Below are positions 13,482 through 13,513 of a stretch of DNA of 13,513 bases, in pieces. The first letter of the stretch is position 1; the number at the start of each line of letters is the position of its first letter. The DNA is from Ignavibacteria bacterium UBA7675 (GTDB lineage Bacteria; Bacteroidota; Ignavibacteria; Kapaibacteriales; UB7675), in assembly GCA_002483085.1 (NCBI GenBank), contig DLHF01000054.1, forward strand, positions 39,030 to 52,542, given 5' to 3'. The position numbers and the translations under genes are program-made. The notes below the pieces were generated by a model, which saw nothing but the letters and a program-made list of their open reading frames with translations, did not search any database and was not told the origin of the DNA.

Positions 13482-13513
13482 ATAATAAAACCGTCGGTAG
13501 AGCCGCACCGTCG

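Noticed and set aside
1..13513. CRISPR array, tRNA genes, insertion sequences, attachment sites
   Set aside because: The repeats are widely spaced and diverged rather than regularly clustered. No tRNA T-arm motif, transposase, integrase or terminal inverted repeats were seen.

Overview
The window is a gene-dense bacterial chromosome segment with roughly balanced base composition, short intergenic gaps and no phage, integrase, transposase, CRISPR or RNA genes that I can see. The MEP-pathway kinase IspE, an ADP-glucose glycogen synthase, a lipoprotein Cu/Zn superoxide dismutase and a lipid-carrier-dependent GT39 membrane glycosyltransferase indicate a Gram-negative-type envelope. Weak or absent Shine-Dalgarno sites before many genes, plus one TAnnTTTG-like promoter element before ispE, fit the Bacteroidota/Chlorobiota side of the tree (perhaps an uncultured Kapaibacteria- or Ignavibacteria-like lineage). 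That placement is a low-confidence inference, not a sequence match.

Layout. Positions 267-7563 form a long minus-strand run, transcribed from high to low coordinates. First comes a CTP-dependent polyprenol/diacylglycerol kinase-like membrane protein, followed after 46 nt by a GT39-type glycosyltransferase. Next is a tight three-gene unit: a glutathionylspermidine-synthase-like ATP-grasp ligase, then a membrane-anchored protein with a Tat-like N-terminus and a Ser/Gly/Arg-rich tail (20-nt overlap with the ligase), then a DUF1517-like protein (13-nt gap). A secreted, probably beta-rich protein with an excellent ribosome binding site ends the run. At about 7.6-8.0 kb transcription diverges, and ispE and glgA run on the plus strand. 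glgA converges at about 10.5 kb on a minus-strand pair, DUF427 then a 2H cyclic phosphodiesterase. A second divergent point at about 11.5-11.97 kb leads to a SHOCT-domain membrane protein and sodC on the plus strand.

The clearest unexplained signal is a family of interspersed repeats of about 50-95 bp, with five copies in 13.5 kb (1-53, 1461-1526, 5091-5139, 7741-7805 and 11640-11734). They lie in four intergenic gaps and at the left edge. They share a core CAGCGCGGTGCAGAGACC, then GAGCGAAGAC, and often end in CACAGCTAC. The first two copies match at 46 of 48 positions. One copy provides the stop codon of the GT39 gene, and another is followed by a textbook plus-strand intrinsic terminator with no recognisable gene upstream of it.

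The most interesting protein system is the ATP-grasp / tailed membrane protein / DUF1517-like unit. It resembles in outline the enterobacterial YgiB-YgiC and YjfM-YjfC pairs and could be a membrane-linked amide-ligation system with an unknown substrate. The kinase/GT39 pair may likewise form a lipid-phosphate-dependent glycosylation module.
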